Part shown: positions 7,507-15,814 of the stretch, one piece after another
Position numbering within the stretch: the stretch's first letter is position 1
Layout of the letters: the number at the start of each line of letters is the position of its first letter
Assembly (NCBI GenBank): GCA_019637395.1
Contig: JAHBVR010000002.1
Coordinates: 462,063 to 526,062 of the forward strand
Length of the DNA stretch: 64,000 bases
Reading direction: 5' to 3'
Source: Vulcanimicrobiota bacterium
GTDB taxonomy: Bacteria > Vulcanimicrobiota > Xenobia > Xenobiales > JADMJV01
The notes under the pieces: generated by a model
Database searches by the model: none
The model's input: only the letters and a program-made list of their open reading frames with translations
Told to the model about the DNA's origin: nothing
Program-made: the position numbers and the translations under genes

Positions 7507-9474
7507 ATGAGTCGTAAGTTTTATGTCACCACCCCGATCTACTACGTAAACGCCCCGCCCCACATGGGCACGGCCTACACCACTATTCTGGCCGACACGC
7601 TGGCTCGCACCAAGCGCATGCTGGGCTACGACGCCCTGCTGGTGACCGGCAGCGATGAGCATTCCCAGGGCATCGCCGACAAGGCCGCCGCCGAGGGCAT
7701 GCACCCCGAAGAATTCTGCCGCCGTTTCATTCCCCAGTTTCACGACGCCTGGAAGCTGCTCAACATCGGACCCTACAAGTTTTGCCGCACTTCCAGCCCC
7801 GAACACAAAGCGGTGGTGCAATCCTTCTTTCAGAAAATTCACGCCAAGGGCGACATCTACAAGGCGGAGTACTCCGGCTGGTATCACACGACCGACAACA
7901 AGTTCGTGGACGAAGGCGACCTGCCGGAAAAGCCCGAGGAGCACCCCAACCTCAAGTTTCTCACTGAGGACGCCTACTGGTTCAAGCTCAGCGCCTACGA
8001 GGAAAAGCTCATGGCCTGGCACGAGGCCCATCCCGAAGCCATCATCCCGGGCTTCCGCCGTAACGAAATGCTGCAGCGCATCCGCGAAGGCCTGCGCGAT
8101 CTGTGTATTTCCAGGTCATCCACCAACTGGGGTATTCCGCTGCCCTGGGACACCGACCATGTTTTTTATGTTTGGGTCGACGCGTTGCTATCCTATTTAA
8201 CCGGCGCGCAAGGCGGCTACTGGCCCTGCGACCTGCACATCATGGCCAAGGACATTCCCTGGTTTCACACCGTCATCTGGCCGGCTATGCTGATGTCAGC
8301 TGAAGTTGAACTCCCAAAGCAAGTGCTGGTGCACGGTTACTGGAACTTCGCCGGCAGCAAAATGAGCAAGTCCAAGGGCAACGTTTTTCACCCCCAGGAT
8401 GCCGTCGCCCTGGTCGGTGCCGATGCCGTCCGCTACTTCTTGCTGCGTGAAGCGCCTCTGGGCCAGGATGGCAACTTCACCGTCAAGGGCCTCTCGGAGC
8501 GCTACAACTACGACCTGGCCAACGACTTCGGCAACCTTTTGCACCGGGCTCTGACCATGGCCGGCCGCTACGTGAACGGTGAAATCGCCGAGTTTCAGCT
8601 CAACGGACCACACCAGGAGCTGGAGAATCTGCGCGCCGAGGTGGCCAGCACAGCCGTGCCGCAGCTCGAAAAACTCGAATTCCGCGAGGCGCTGGAGAAC
8701 TGCTGGCGGCTGGTGTCGGCCCTCAATCGCTTCATCGATGAAACCAGGCCCTGGGAGCACGCCAAAAATTCTCCCGAAGCGCTGCCCCCTCTGTTTTCGG
8801 TGCTCTTCCGCTCCATCCGCACCCTGCTCTTGCTGCTTTCCCCCATCATGCCGGCCGCCTGCGACCGCTACTGGATCCAGTTGGGTTTGAATGGCAAGGC
8901 CAGCGAACAGCAGTTTACCGCCCTGCAAGCCGGCTTCCCCCTGGAGGCCCGCCTGCAGAAACCGGAGATCGTCTTCCCAAAACTCGATCTTAAGAACTTA
9001 GAAGAGGAATTCATCGTGAAAAAAGAGAGCCTGACCGGCGAAAAAGTAGAACGTACGGAAGAACCCAACGCCCTGGCTACCGCCGTCAAAACCGTGGCCA
9101 CGGCCGCCAAAGCTGTGGCCAAAGCCGTCACCCAAGAAGAAGGCAACGGCCAGATCGAATACGACGACTTCAACAAAGTGCGCCTGATCACGGTGAAAGT
9201 GGTTAAAGCGGAAGCCGTGGAAGGCAGCGACAAGCTCATCCGCCTGACCGTCGATGATGGCCAACGCCAGGATCGCACCATCGTGAGTGGCATTCGCAAG
9301 CACTTCACGCCCGAGCATATGGAAGGCCGCACCATTTGCATCGTGGACAATCTCAAGCCCCGGAAAATCTTCGGTATCCTTAGCGAAGGCATGATTTTGG
9401 CCGCCGGTGACGGCGAAGTGCTGCGCCTGGTCACGCCGGAAGGGGAGTTGGCCCCGGGTGTGCGCGTGGGCTAA
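7507..9474 (+). CDS. metG: Methionyl-tRNA synthetase with C-terminal tRNA-binding domain
   Basis: Charges tRNA-Met in the cytosol. Class I signatures are HMGT (H19-T22, in place of HIGH) and KMSKS (K285-S289). GSDEHSQGIADKA and VFYVWVDALLSYLTG are standard MetRS blocks. The connective peptide lacks the zinc-knuckle Cys: GWYHTTDNKFVDEGDL replaces GWYCxxDE, and no CxxC follows. An Ala/Val/Lys-rich linker (about 515-545) leads to a Trbp111/OB-fold domain (about 555-655, with DKLIRLTVDDG and KIFGILSEGMILAA). The length (655 aa) fits the long bacterial form. The following esterase start lies within its last codons. Confidence 0.97.
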   Translation: MSRKFYVTTPIYYVNAPPHMGTAYTTILADTLARTKRMLGYDALLVTGSDEHSQGIADKAAAEGMHPEEFCRRFIPQFHDAWKLLNIGPYKFCRTSSPEHKAVVQSFFQKIHAKGDIYKAEYSGWYHTTDNKFVDEGDLPEKPEEHPNLKFLTEDAYWFKLSAYEEKLMAWHEAHPEAIIPGFRRNEMLQRIREGLRDLCISRSSTNWGIPLPWDTDHVFYVWVDALLSYLTGAQGGYWPCDLHIMAKDIPWFHTVIWPAMLMSAEVELPKQVLVHGYWNFAGSKMSKSKGNVFHPQDAVALVGADAVRYFLLREAPLGQDGNFTVKGLSERYNYDLANDFGNLLHRALTMAGRYVNGEIAEFQLNGPHQELENLRAEVASTAVPQLEKLEFREALENCWRLVSALNRFIDETRPWEHAKNSPEALPPLFSVLFRSIRTLLLLLSPIMPAACDRYWIQLGLNGKASEQQFTALQAGFPLEARLQKPEIVFPKLDLKNLEEEFIVKKESLTGEKVERTEEPNALATAVKTVATAAKAVAKAVTQEEGNGQIEYDDFNKVRLITVKVVKAEAVEGSDKLIRLTVDDGQRQDRTIVSGIRKHFTPEHMEGRTICIVDNLKPRKIFGILSEGMILAAGDGEVLRLVTPEGELAPGVRVG

Positions 9475-10273
9475 GCTCCTCACAGGCGGCCTGGCGCTGC
9501 TCTGGCTGACCGTTCCGGCTTGGGCGCAGGAAGTGCGCAGCCTGGGCGATCGCAAAGCCTGGGTTCGCCCCTCTCCGGAGAAGGGAGGCCCGGCCCTGGT
9601 GGTACTGCATGCCAGCGCCTCCACGGCTGGCCAGATCGAGCGCCTGACCGGTTTTTCCCAATTGGAAGAGAAGCTGACCCTGGTCTATCCCGAGGCCGCC
9701 GAGGGCGGCTGGAATGACGGCCGTCCCGACGCTTTTCCAGCCCATGGACAGCAAGATGACGTGGCTTTTGTCGATCAATGCTTGAATCTGGCCGTCACCG
9801 AGTACGGCGCCGATTCCCGGCGTCTTTTTGTGGTGGGATTCGATAGCGGCGGCGACCTGGCGCTGCTCTGTGGACTGCGCCTGAGCCACCTGGCCGGAGT
9901 AGCCAGTTGTATGGGAGGCCTTTCGCCGGCCCTGGGGGCATCTTCCACTACTCCGCTGCTTTGCATCAACTCGGAATCCGACCCCTGCTTTCCCTTTCAA
10001 GGCGGGCCCATCCGTTACTTCGGCGGCCGCTCGCGGGGACAGATCCTGGCTTCGGACGAACTCATGCGGCGCTGGACCGGTCAACTCCAGCCCACCGCGG
10101 TGGACGGAATCAAAGAAAGCTGGGGCCCGAAAGCGGTGCGTTATCGTCTGAAGAGCGCCGGCCACCTCTGGCCCGGGACCGAAGCTCCTGTGTCCGAGCA
10201 GATGTTTGGACCGCTGGCTCGGGAGCTCAACGCCACCCAGGTCATCTGGGACTTCTTCAGGGGATTGCCATGA
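9458..10273 (+). CDS. Exported alpha/beta-hydrolase esterase, PHB depolymerase/LpqC-like
   Basis: Predicted secreted serine esterase, 271 aa. A signal peptide (AKLLTGGLALLWLTVPAWA) is followed by a hydrolase core. The catalytic triad can be read as S130 (GFDSGG), D175 (SESDPCF) and H236 (SAGHLWPG). TLVYPEAAEGGWNDGR is typical of the polyhydroxybutyrate depolymerase/feruloyl esterase group; the substrate is not determinable. GTG 9458 is preferred over ATG 9407 because AGGGGAG sits 10 nt upstream and the resulting N-terminus is a proper signal peptide. It overlaps metG by 17 bp and the next gene by 4 bp. Confidence 0.75.
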   Translation: MCAWAKLLTGGLALLWLTVPAWAQEVRSLGDRKAWVRPSPEKGGPALVVLHASASTAGQIERLTGFSQLEEKLTLVYPEAAEGGWNDGRPDAFPAHGQQDDVAFVDQCLNLAVTEYGADSRRLFVVGFDSGGDLALLCGLRLSHLAGVASCMGGLSPALGASSTTPLLCINSESDPCFPFQGGPIRYFGGRSRGQILASDELMRRWTGQLQPTAVDGIKESWGPKAVRYRLKSAGHLWPGTEAPVSEQMFGPLARELNATQVIWDFFRGLP

Positions 10274-10632
10274 GGCGTTTTCTCTCGTCGGCAGCCGTGG
10301 CTTTCGGCCTGGTAGGGTTTTTCGTGGCCGTGGCCGGCGTCTTCGGCCCGCACCTGCATCATGTCGCGGAGCGGCCCATTCCGCCTTCGCCCACTTCCGA
10401 CTATATCGGTGACTGGGAGTGCGAAACGCGCAACCTGGACCTGCATATCACCGGCGCGGGCCAGTCACTCACCGTCACCGGCCTGGACACTTCCCCGGTC
10501 ACTTTCGAGCGCCAGAGCGATACCCAGCCCTTCCACGAAAGGAACGGAGAACGGAGGTTGCTGGCCAAGTTCAAGCACCTCTCGGTGACGCTGGCCGACG
10601 GCAAAGAATATGGCTTCCGGCTGCGCGAATGA
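10270..10632 (+). CDS. Small membrane-anchored protein, tandem paralogue 1
   Basis: A 120-aa protein with an N-terminal membrane anchor (AAVAFGLVGFFVAVAGVFG) and a compact outer domain starting YIGDWECETRNLDLHITGAG. That domain resembles the one in the next gene (LVGTWRNKATELKVEASGD), so the pair looks like an old tandem duplication. The pattern GDW/GTW followed by short strands recalls lipocalin-like small beta-barrels, but this is inference. It is coupled to the esterase (ATGA overlap) and to its paralogue (ATGA overlap). Confidence 0.6.
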   Translation: MRRFLSSAAVAFGLVGFFVAVAGVFGPHLHHVAERPIPPSPTSDYIGDWECETRNLDLHITGAGQSLTVTGLDTSPVTFERQSDTQPFHERNGERRLLAKFKHLSVTLADGKEYGFRLRE

Positions 10633-10988
10633 TGCGCAACCTGCTGATCGTCCTGGGATTCATGCTCTGCTTCGTGGTCGGGGGAGTGGGGGTCAGCCGC
10701 TACCTTTCCAGTCAGGGTAAAACCCCCTTCCTCAAGGCCAGCGCCGCCGACCTGGTCGGAACCTGGCGGAACAAGGCCACCGAGCTGAAAGTCGAAGCCA
10801 GCGGGGATACCCTCATGGTCGACCGAGCCGACTACGTGCGTGACGGTAAAGCCGCCCGCTGGGTGGAAAAGACCCCCCAGACAAAAGTCCCGCGCGTCCT
10901 GGAGTGGAACGGCTCCACTCTGCAATTGACTACCGTTGACGACACCGGCCAGCGCCGCTCCGAGATTCTGGAAAAAGCCAGGAAATAG
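10629..10988 (+). CDS. Small membrane-anchored protein, tandem paralogue 2
   Basis: A 119-aa protein with an N-terminal anchor (NLLIVLGFMLCFVVGGVGV) and an outer domain (LVGTWRNKATELKVEASGD, then RVLEWNGSTLQLTTVDDTG) similar in plan to the preceding protein. Two start codons stand in tandem (ATGATG at 10629); the first overlaps the upstream stop codon. It is the last gene of the metG-esterase run. Function unknown. Confidence 0.6.
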   Translation: MMRNLLIVLGFMLCFVVGGVGVSRYLSSQGKTPFLKASAADLVGTWRNKATELKVEASGDTLMVDRADYVRDGKAARWVEKTPQTKVPRVLEWNGSTLQLTTVDDTGQRRSEILEKARK

Positions 10989-11082
10989 CCACCACAGGTG
11001 GTCGGCAACACAGACACTGGTGGCGGCCCCCGCAACCCGGGCCGGCTCGCCCTCAATTCGAAAGAACGTGCTAGAATGGCTG

Positions 11083-11652
11083 ATGTCCATTTTGGAGAGG
11101 ATGGTCCAGGCCGTGGAAAGGGTTCGACAGCGCCTGTTGAGAGCCAGCCGGGCGCTGGACCAGGCTGGTATTGCTTATGCCGTCATCGGGGGCAACGCGG
11201 TTGCGGCCTGGGTCGCCCGCGTCGACGAATCAGCCGTGCGCAATACTCAGGATGTGGACATGCTGTTAAACCGGAGTCAGTTGGAGTCCGCTATTCAGGC
11301 CATGAGTCGGGCGGGGTTCGTCTTTCGCCATGTGGCCGGAGTCGATCTTTTTCTCGACGGTCCCGACGCTAAAGCCCGCGATGCCGTTCACATCATCTTT
11401 GCCGGCGAAAAGGTTCGACCGGATTACGCCGAGGCCGCTCCATCCCTGGCCGAGGCGCAACGCCTGGACGAAATTTCCGTCCTCTCCCTACCGGCTCTGG
11501 TAAGGATGAAGTTGACCTCTCATCGTGACAAGGACCGCACCCATTTGCGAGATCTGATCGAAGTCGGGTTGATCGACTCAGCCTGGGTAGCGGCGCTCCC
11601 CCCCGTATTAGGGGAACGTCTTCAGGCTATCCTGGACAACCCCGAGGGCTGA
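11083..11652 (+). CDS. Nucleotidyltransferase-fold protein (MNT/AbiEii type)
   Basis: A 189-aa protein with the hallmarks of a minimal nucleotidyltransferase: YAVIGGNAVAAW (GG[N/S] motif region), then RNTQDVDMLLNRS, in which the D-x-D pair supplies metal ligands, then DAVHIIFAGEK. The C-terminal helices (LPALVRMKLTSHRDKDRTHLRDLIEVG) match the DUF6036/AbiEii-like group. Members often act in toxin-antitoxin or abortive-infection modules, and a VapBC pair and an antitoxin-like fragment lie just downstream on the opposite strand. ATG 11083 has no clear ribosome site; ATG 11101 sits too close to GGAGAGG. Confidence 0.7.
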   Translation: MSILERMVQAVERVRQRLLRASRALDQAGIAYAVIGGNAVAAWVARVDESAVRNTQDVDMLLNRSQLESAIQAMSRAGFVFRHVAGVDLFLDGPDAKARDAVHIIFAGEKVRPDYAEAAPSLAEAQRLDEISVLSLPALVRMKLTSHRDKDRTHLRDLIEVGLIDSAWVAALPPVLGERLQAILDNPEG

Positions 11653-11781
11653 GCACGGCTTCTCAGAAGAAGGGGAGGGAGCCTGAGGTTGGCGGACGGC
11701 GTCAAGCAAATTCTCGCGACGCGGGGATACTTCCAGCAGTTGGGCCAGCTGGGCTTCGGTCAGTTGAATCAAAGTGCGCAT
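11608..11781 (-). pseudogene. Antitoxin-like fragment (MRTLIQLTEAQLAQL...)
   Basis: A 57-codon reading frame begins MRTLIQLTEAQLAQLLEV, very like the start of ribbon-helix-helix antitoxins such as the neighbouring MRTTIELSEHQRAQLLEL. The rest (DAVRQPQAPSPSSEKPC) does not look like an antitoxin, and the frame runs antisense into the end of the nucleotidyltransferase gene. I read it as a decayed or truncated orphan antitoxin; a real 57-aa gene is also possible. Confidence 0.35.
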
Positions 11782-11818
11782 CCCGTTATCTTAGCACGTC
11801 CGGGCAAGGTTATTTTAT

Positions 11819-12202
11819 TCAAGCCAGAGTCCCCAGGCTTAAACCTGCCACGCGTTCAAAATAGCCTCGATTTCGAGTCAGCAGGATGGCCTTGTGCTCC
11901 AGGGCAATTCCGGCGACAAGGTAATCCGCAGTCCCTATCGGGTTTCCTTCGGCTTCCAGTTGGAGCCGTATGGAAGCGGCTCGGTTGGCCGCATCCCGGT
12001 CCAGCGGCAGGATCACCATGGCCGCCAGCAGGGCGTCAATCCGTTGGCGTTGCAGGGGACGGCGGGCGCCGCTCAGCAATTCGAAGGCTGTTACGGAGGT
12101 GGTGGCCAGGCGCCCGCTGGCCAGTTCCAGGGAGATCCGACTGGCGGACGGTTCCTTGCCGTGGAGGGCGTCGATCAAGACGTCGGTGTCGGCCAGAATC
12201 AT
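11819..12202 (-). CDS. vapC: VapC PIN-domain ribonuclease toxin
   Basis: A 127-aa PIN nuclease with the acidic residues D5 (MILADTDVLID), E41 (TAFELLSG) and D93 (GTADYLVAGIALEH), and the closing motif LLTRNRGYFERVAGL. It appears intact. It belongs to a different subgroup from the VapC at 7069 and is paired with a ribbon-helix-helix rather than an AbrB antitoxin. The start overlaps the antitoxin stop by 4 bp. Confidence 0.92.
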   Translation of the reverse strand: MILADTDVLIDALHGKEPSASRISLELASGRLATTSVTAFELLSGARRPLQRQRIDALLAAMVILPLDRDAANRAASIRLQLEAEGNPIGTADYLVAGIALEHKAILLTRNRGYFERVAGLSLGTLA

Positions 12203-12438
12203 CGCCAGGAGCTCCGGCTTTTCTTCAGTGTTTCGAGCAGATCGGCCGCTTCCTCGTGGCTGAAACTGCCGATGGTGTCCAGGGCAGCGCGGATCGTGGT
12301 ATGCTGGTTGGCGTTGCTCTTCAAATAAAGCTCGACGGCCTCTTGAATAATTTTGGAAAACCCTCTTTCCCCGCGCCGGGCGGCCAGTTCCAGGAGTTGA
12401 GCTCGTTGATGTTCCGAGAGTTCAATGGTGGTGCGCAC
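12199..12438 (-). CDS. vapB: VapB-type antitoxin, ribbon-helix-helix
   Basis: A 79-aa protein beginning MRTTIELSEHQRAQLLELAA, a beta strand then helix typical of ribbon-helix-helix DNA-binding domains, with GFSKIIQEAVELYL as the second helix. The C-terminal part (EEAADLLETLKKSRSSWR) would bind the toxin. It overlaps vapC by 4 bp. The sequence just upstream (about 12440-12470) contains the direct repeat CATTCCAATGC, a possible autoregulatory site. Confidence 0.85.
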   Translation of the reverse strand: MRTTIELSEHQRAQLLELAARRGERGFSKIIQEAVELYLKSNANQHTTIRAALDTIGSFSHEEAADLLETLKKSRSSWR

Positions 12439-12499
12439 ATTCCAATGCTAACATGCATTCCAATGCAGGACAAGCCTGGTCTGTAAGAAAGCTTTCGCT

Positions 12500-12808
12500 A
12501 TGAACGAAGAGCGCATCAAGACTTTGCAACAATTGCTCAAAATGGATCCCACCGACGTTTTCAGCGAGTTCGCCCTGGGCCTGGAATTTCTCGAAGCTCA
12601 CCCGGAGCTGGCCCAACGCCACTTCTATCTCACCCTGGAAAAGGACGATCGCTACGTGGCCGCCTACTTCCAACTGGGTAAGCTCTTTTTCGATCAAGGC
12701 AACGAGAAGGCGGCTACCGAGTGGTTGGAAAAGGGAATCCAGGTAGCCGAAGAAGTCGGTGACGCGCACGCCGCGGGGGAAATGCAAGACTTTCTCGACC
12801 AGATTTAA
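12500..12808 (+). CDS. Small tetratricopeptide-repeat protein
   Basis: A 102-aa soluble helical protein. Two to three TPR-like helical pairs are visible (TDVFSEFALGLEFLEAH, DDRYVAAYFQLGKLFFDQG, and NEKAATEWLEKGIQVAEEVG). No signal peptide. TPR proteins mediate protein contacts; the partner is unknown. It stands 56 bp before gnd, separated by a strong inverted repeat. Confidence 0.75.
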   Translation: MNEERIKTLQQLLKMDPTDVFSEFALGLEFLEAHPELAQRHFYLTLEKDDRYVAAYFQLGKLFFDQGNEKAATEWLEKGIQVAEEVGDAHAAGEMQDFLDQI

Positions 12809-12820
12809 AAGCAGGGGGTC

Positions 12821-12846
12821 CTAGGGGGAGACGGAGTCCCCCCTAG
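12821..12846 (+). other. GC-rich inverted repeat upstream of gnd
   Basis: CTAGGGGG (12821-12828) pairs perfectly with CCCCCTAG (12839-12846) around a 10-nt loop. There is no U-tract, so it is not a canonical intrinsic terminator. It sits immediately before the gnd ribosome site AAAGGAGG (12852-12859) and could stabilise the transcript or act as a weak terminator after the TPR gene. Confidence 0.5.
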
Positions 12847-12864
12847 ATCCCAAAGGAGGCATAA

Positions 12865-14319
12865 ATGGCTGCTGTAGCAGATATCGCCGTTATCGGCCTG
12901 GCCGTGATGGGCCAGAACCTGGTTCTCAATATGGACGATCATGGATTCACGGTGGCCGTCTACAACCGTACCACCGCCAAAGTGGACGAATTCATCGGCC
13001 GTGAAGCCAAAGGCACCAAAGTGGTGGGCGCCCACAGCCTGGAAGAACTGGTCAAACTGCTCAAACGCCCCCGCAGACTGATGCTCATGGTGCAGGCCGG
13101 CAAACCGGTGGACGCCGTCATCGACCAGTTGCTGCCCTTGCTCGAGCCCGGCGATATTATTATCGATGGCGGCAACTCACACTATCCGGATTCCGAGCGC
13201 CGAGTGAAAGAGCTGAAAGAGAAAGGGATTCTCTTCCTGGGCACCGGCGTCTCCGGCGGCGAAGAAGGCGCTCGCTACGGCCCCTCCATCATGCCCGGCG
13301 GCAACGAAGAAGCCTGGCCCCACGTGAAAGCCATCTTTCAAGCAATTGCCGCCAAGGCTCCCGACGGCTCCCCGTGTTGCGACTGGGTAGGGCCCGGTGG
13401 AGCCGGCCACTTTGTGAAAATGGTCCACAACGGCATCGAGTACGGTGACATGCAGTTGATCTGCGAAGCCTACGATCTCATGCGCCACGGGCTCGACATG
13501 AGCGTGGACGAGATTGCCAAAGTCTTCCATACCTGGAATGAAGGCAAGCTCAAGTCGTTCCTGATTGAAATCACGGCCGCCATCATGGGTTACCACGACG
13601 ATGACGGCCAACCGCTGCTCGACAAGATCCTCGATGCTGCAGGCCAGAAAGGCACGGGCAAATGGACGGTCCTGGCCGCCATGGATCTGGGCACCCCGCT
13701 CACCCTGATCTCCGAGGCGGTCTTCGCCCGCTCCCTGAGCGCCCGCAAGGAAGAGCGCGTCACCGCCGGCAAAATCCTGGGGGGCGCCCTCAATCCGTTC
13801 AGCGGTGACAAGGAAGCCTACATCAAGGATCTGGAGAACGCTCTCTTCGCCGCCAAAGTCGTTTCCTACGCCCAGGGCTACATGATGTTCCGGGCCACCG
13901 AGAAGGAACTGAACTGGAAGCTCAACTACGGCGGCATCGCGCTTATGTGGCGCGAAGGCTGCATCATTCGCTCGGCCTTCCTGGGCAAAATCAAGGAAGC
14001 CTACGATAACAACCCCGACCTGGTGAATCTGCTGCTCGATCCGTATTTCCAGAAGGATATGCAGAATTCACAGGCCTCCTGGCGCCGGGTCGTGTCCAAA
14101 GCCGTGGAGATGGGCATTCCCGTACCCGCCACTTCTTCGGCCCTGGCCTTCTTCGACGGCTTCCGCCGCGAGCGGCTGCCCGCCAACCTGCTGCAGGCCC
14201 AGCGCGACTTCTTCGGCGCTCACACCTACGAGCGCACCGACAAGCCGCGCGGCGAGACCTTCCACACCAACTGGACCGGCAAAGGCGGACAGGTCACGGC
14301 GGGAACCTACAACGCCTGA
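12865..14319 (+). CDS. gnd: 6-phosphogluconate dehydrogenase (decarboxylating, NADP)
   Basis: Oxidative pentose-phosphate pathway enzyme: 6-phosphogluconate to ribulose 5-phosphate, CO2 and NADPH, in the cytosol. 484 aa, the usual length of the long dimeric form. The Rossmann segment is IAVIGLAVMGQNLVLNM. The substrate region GTGVSGGEEGARYGPSIMPG and the active-site block HFVKMVHNGIEYGDMQLICE (catalytic Lys and Glu) are intact. The C-terminal helical domain ends HTNWTGKGGQV. AAAGGAGG 5 nt before ATG fixes the start. Confidence 0.98.
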   Translation: MAAVADIAVIGLAVMGQNLVLNMDDHGFTVAVYNRTTAKVDEFIGREAKGTKVVGAHSLEELVKLLKRPRRLMLMVQAGKPVDAVIDQLLPLLEPGDIIIDGGNSHYPDSERRVKELKEKGILFLGTGVSGGEEGARYGPSIMPGGNEEAWPHVKAIFQAIAAKAPDGSPCCDWVGPGGAGHFVKMVHNGIEYGDMQLICEAYDLMRHGLDMSVDEIAKVFHTWNEGKLKSFLIEITAAIMGYHDDDGQPLLDKILDAAGQKGTGKWTVLAAMDLGTPLTLISEAVFARSLSARKEERVTAGKILGGALNPFSGDKEAYIKDLENALFAAKVVSYAQGYMMFRATEKELNWKLNYGGIALMWREGCIIRSAFLGKIKEAYDNNPDLVNLLLDPYFQKDMQNSQASWRRVVSKAVEMGIPVPATSSALAFFDGFRRERLPANLLQAQRDFFGAHTYERTDKPRGETFHTNWTGKGGQVTAGTYNA

Positions 14320-14338
14320 GGCCGCTTAACAGAGCAGC

Positions 14339-15337
14339 TTGAAAAAGACCCTCCTGGCCTTGTTGCTCACGGCGGCGGCCGGGGCGGTTCCCCCTCCGAA
14401 GGGAACCGACCCGATGCCGCCCATTTCGCTCATGTTGGACGCCCGCACCGTTTCGCTGGGCGTGGTCCACGCCCGCCCCGAGGACGAAGGTTTCAAATCG
14501 CTCTTCGCCACCGCCTGGGATTCGATCAAGACCCGCAGCGGCGGGTCCGGCTCGGCGCTGGACCTGGTTTCCAGTTTCCTGGGGCGGTCCACCACCAATA
14601 TTCTCCTGCAGTTGCTGCCCTTTCAAATGGTCCGCGTCGATCACTTTGACGACCAGGGCCGCGACAAACCTTCGTTCATGGTCACCATGTCCGGCTTTCC
14701 GGGCCTGCAGGCCATTTTTTACAATACCCTGCTCAACGGGCCCGACGGTAAGCCTTTTGAAACGGAGAAAATCGGCAAGGAAACCGTAGTCATCCGCGCC
14801 AAGCCCGGCCAGAAACGCGAGGAAGCCCTGGTGCTGGCGCGCGTTAACGGCACCTTCTACGGTTTCGCCGACCTGGAAACGGCCCATCGCATCCTCGAAA
14901 AAAAGACCGCCGCTAACCCTGACCTCAGCAAAAACCTGAGCCTGGTCAACCAGGATCAGGACACTTACGGAGTGCTGCTCAACCGCCAGAACAGCGTATT
15001 ACGCTTTTTCGAATGGGCCAACCGCCGCGATTTCGAAGCCATCAAGAACTCCATCGGCGAAGAAAAGCTCAACAAGCTGTTTGAACATGTATCTCTGGTC
15101 ACCTGGACCGGCGACCTCATCTCCGACGATCGCATGGACATGCAGGTGCGCTGGCGTACCGACTCCCCAGACTCCTCCGAAGCGCTCGAAGAGGCCCTCA
15201 GCACGGCCCGTAAAACCCTGGCCGAACGCGGCCGCACCGGCGAAATTCGCCTCACTACCGTCGACACCGAAGTGCTGCTCGACATCCAGTTCACCGGCTA
15301 CCGCAAAATGCTCCAGGATTACATCGCCCGCCCCTGA
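14339..15337 (+). CDS. Exported protein of unknown function
   Basis: A 332-aa protein from a TTG start (14339) that gives a signal peptide (KKTLLALLLTAAAGAVPPP). The mature part alternates strands and helices: LDARTVSLGVVHARPEDEG, MVRVDHFDDQG, VVIRAKPGQKREEALVLARV, NGTFYGFADLETAHRILEKK. The layout resembles DUF3352-like periplasmic proteins, but the match is loose. No ribosome site stronger than AGAGCAG is seen. It follows gnd by 19 bp and may be co-transcribed. Confidence 0.6.
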   Translation: MKKTLLALLLTAAAGAVPPPKGTDPMPPISLMLDARTVSLGVVHARPEDEGFKSLFATAWDSIKTRSGGSGSALDLVSSFLGRSTTNILLQLLPFQMVRVDHFDDQGRDKPSFMVTMSGFPGLQAIFYNTLLNGPDGKPFETEKIGKETVVIRAKPGQKREEALVLARVNGTFYGFADLETAHRILEKKTAANPDLSKNLSLVNQDQDTYGVLLNRQNSVLRFFEWANRRDFEAIKNSIGEEKLNKLFEHVSLVTWTGDLISDDRMDMQVRWRTDSPDSSEALEEALSTARKTLAERGRTGEIRLTTVDTEVLLDIQFTGYRKMLQDYIARP

Positions 15338-15452
15338 CGCGAAGTTCACAATCCCGAAAAATCCCGCCCCCTAAAACGCGCCCTGTTTCTGCCGTGTTTA
15401 TATCTCCTGGACGAAACTAGGGGAGCACACACATCCAAGGAGAAACACATAA

Positions 15453-15704
15453 ATGCAGATTCAGTCCAACTCCACCCAGAACCGCATCCAGAATGCCCGC
15501 ACCACCCAGGCGCCCGTGGAAATCGAGAGCTTTCAGGACGGCTACGCCGGCTCGGTCGATAGCAGTGACGCCTACAAAGGCAACCCGGCCCTGCAGAGCC
15601 ACCGTTCCGATATGTCCGCCAGCGGCGGTGAGATCTTGCTCTACGGTCTGGCCGGAGTGGGCGTCTTCGTGCTCTGTTGCGGAGCCGGCAGCGCCGGCCG
15701 CTAA
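15453..15704 (+). CDS. Small protein with MQIQ N-terminus and glycine-rich membrane tail
   Basis: An 83-aa protein: polar Gln/Asn/Ser-rich N-terminus (MQIQSNSTQNRIQNART), acidic middle, then one hydrophobic segment near the C-terminus (ILLYGLAGVGVFVLCCGAG). AAGGAG precedes the ATG by about 11 nt. The same MQIQ/MKIQ opening recurs in unrelated small Gly-rich membrane proteins at 59033 and 62558. A strong terminator follows. Function unknown. Confidence 0.65.
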   Translation: MQIQSNSTQNRIQNARTTQAPVEIESFQDGYAGSVDSSDAYKGNPALQSHRSDMSASGGEILLYGLAGVGVFVLCCGAGSAGR

Positions 15705-15726
15705 CCTCGGGCACCACCAAACAAAA

Positions 15727-15756
15727 GGGCGAAGTTTTGGCTTCGCTCTTTTTGTT
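15727..15756 (+). terminator. Intrinsic terminator
   Basis: Stem GGGCGAAG (15727-15734) pairs with CTTCGCTC (15741-15748) with one G-U pair and a 6-nt loop, followed by TTTTTGTTT. It closes the small gene ending at 15704. Confidence 0.85.
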
Positions 15757-15814
15757 TAACAATCCATGCAGCGAATTTATCGCCCCCTCAACCCGCTCCA
15801 CCTAGACTGCAAGT

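Noticed and set aside
11689..12486. 265-aa plus-strand frame across the vapBC pair
   Set aside because: The minus-strand PIN and ribbon-helix-helix genes have catalytic residues and a coupled overlap; the plus frame is Gly/Arg-rich noise.
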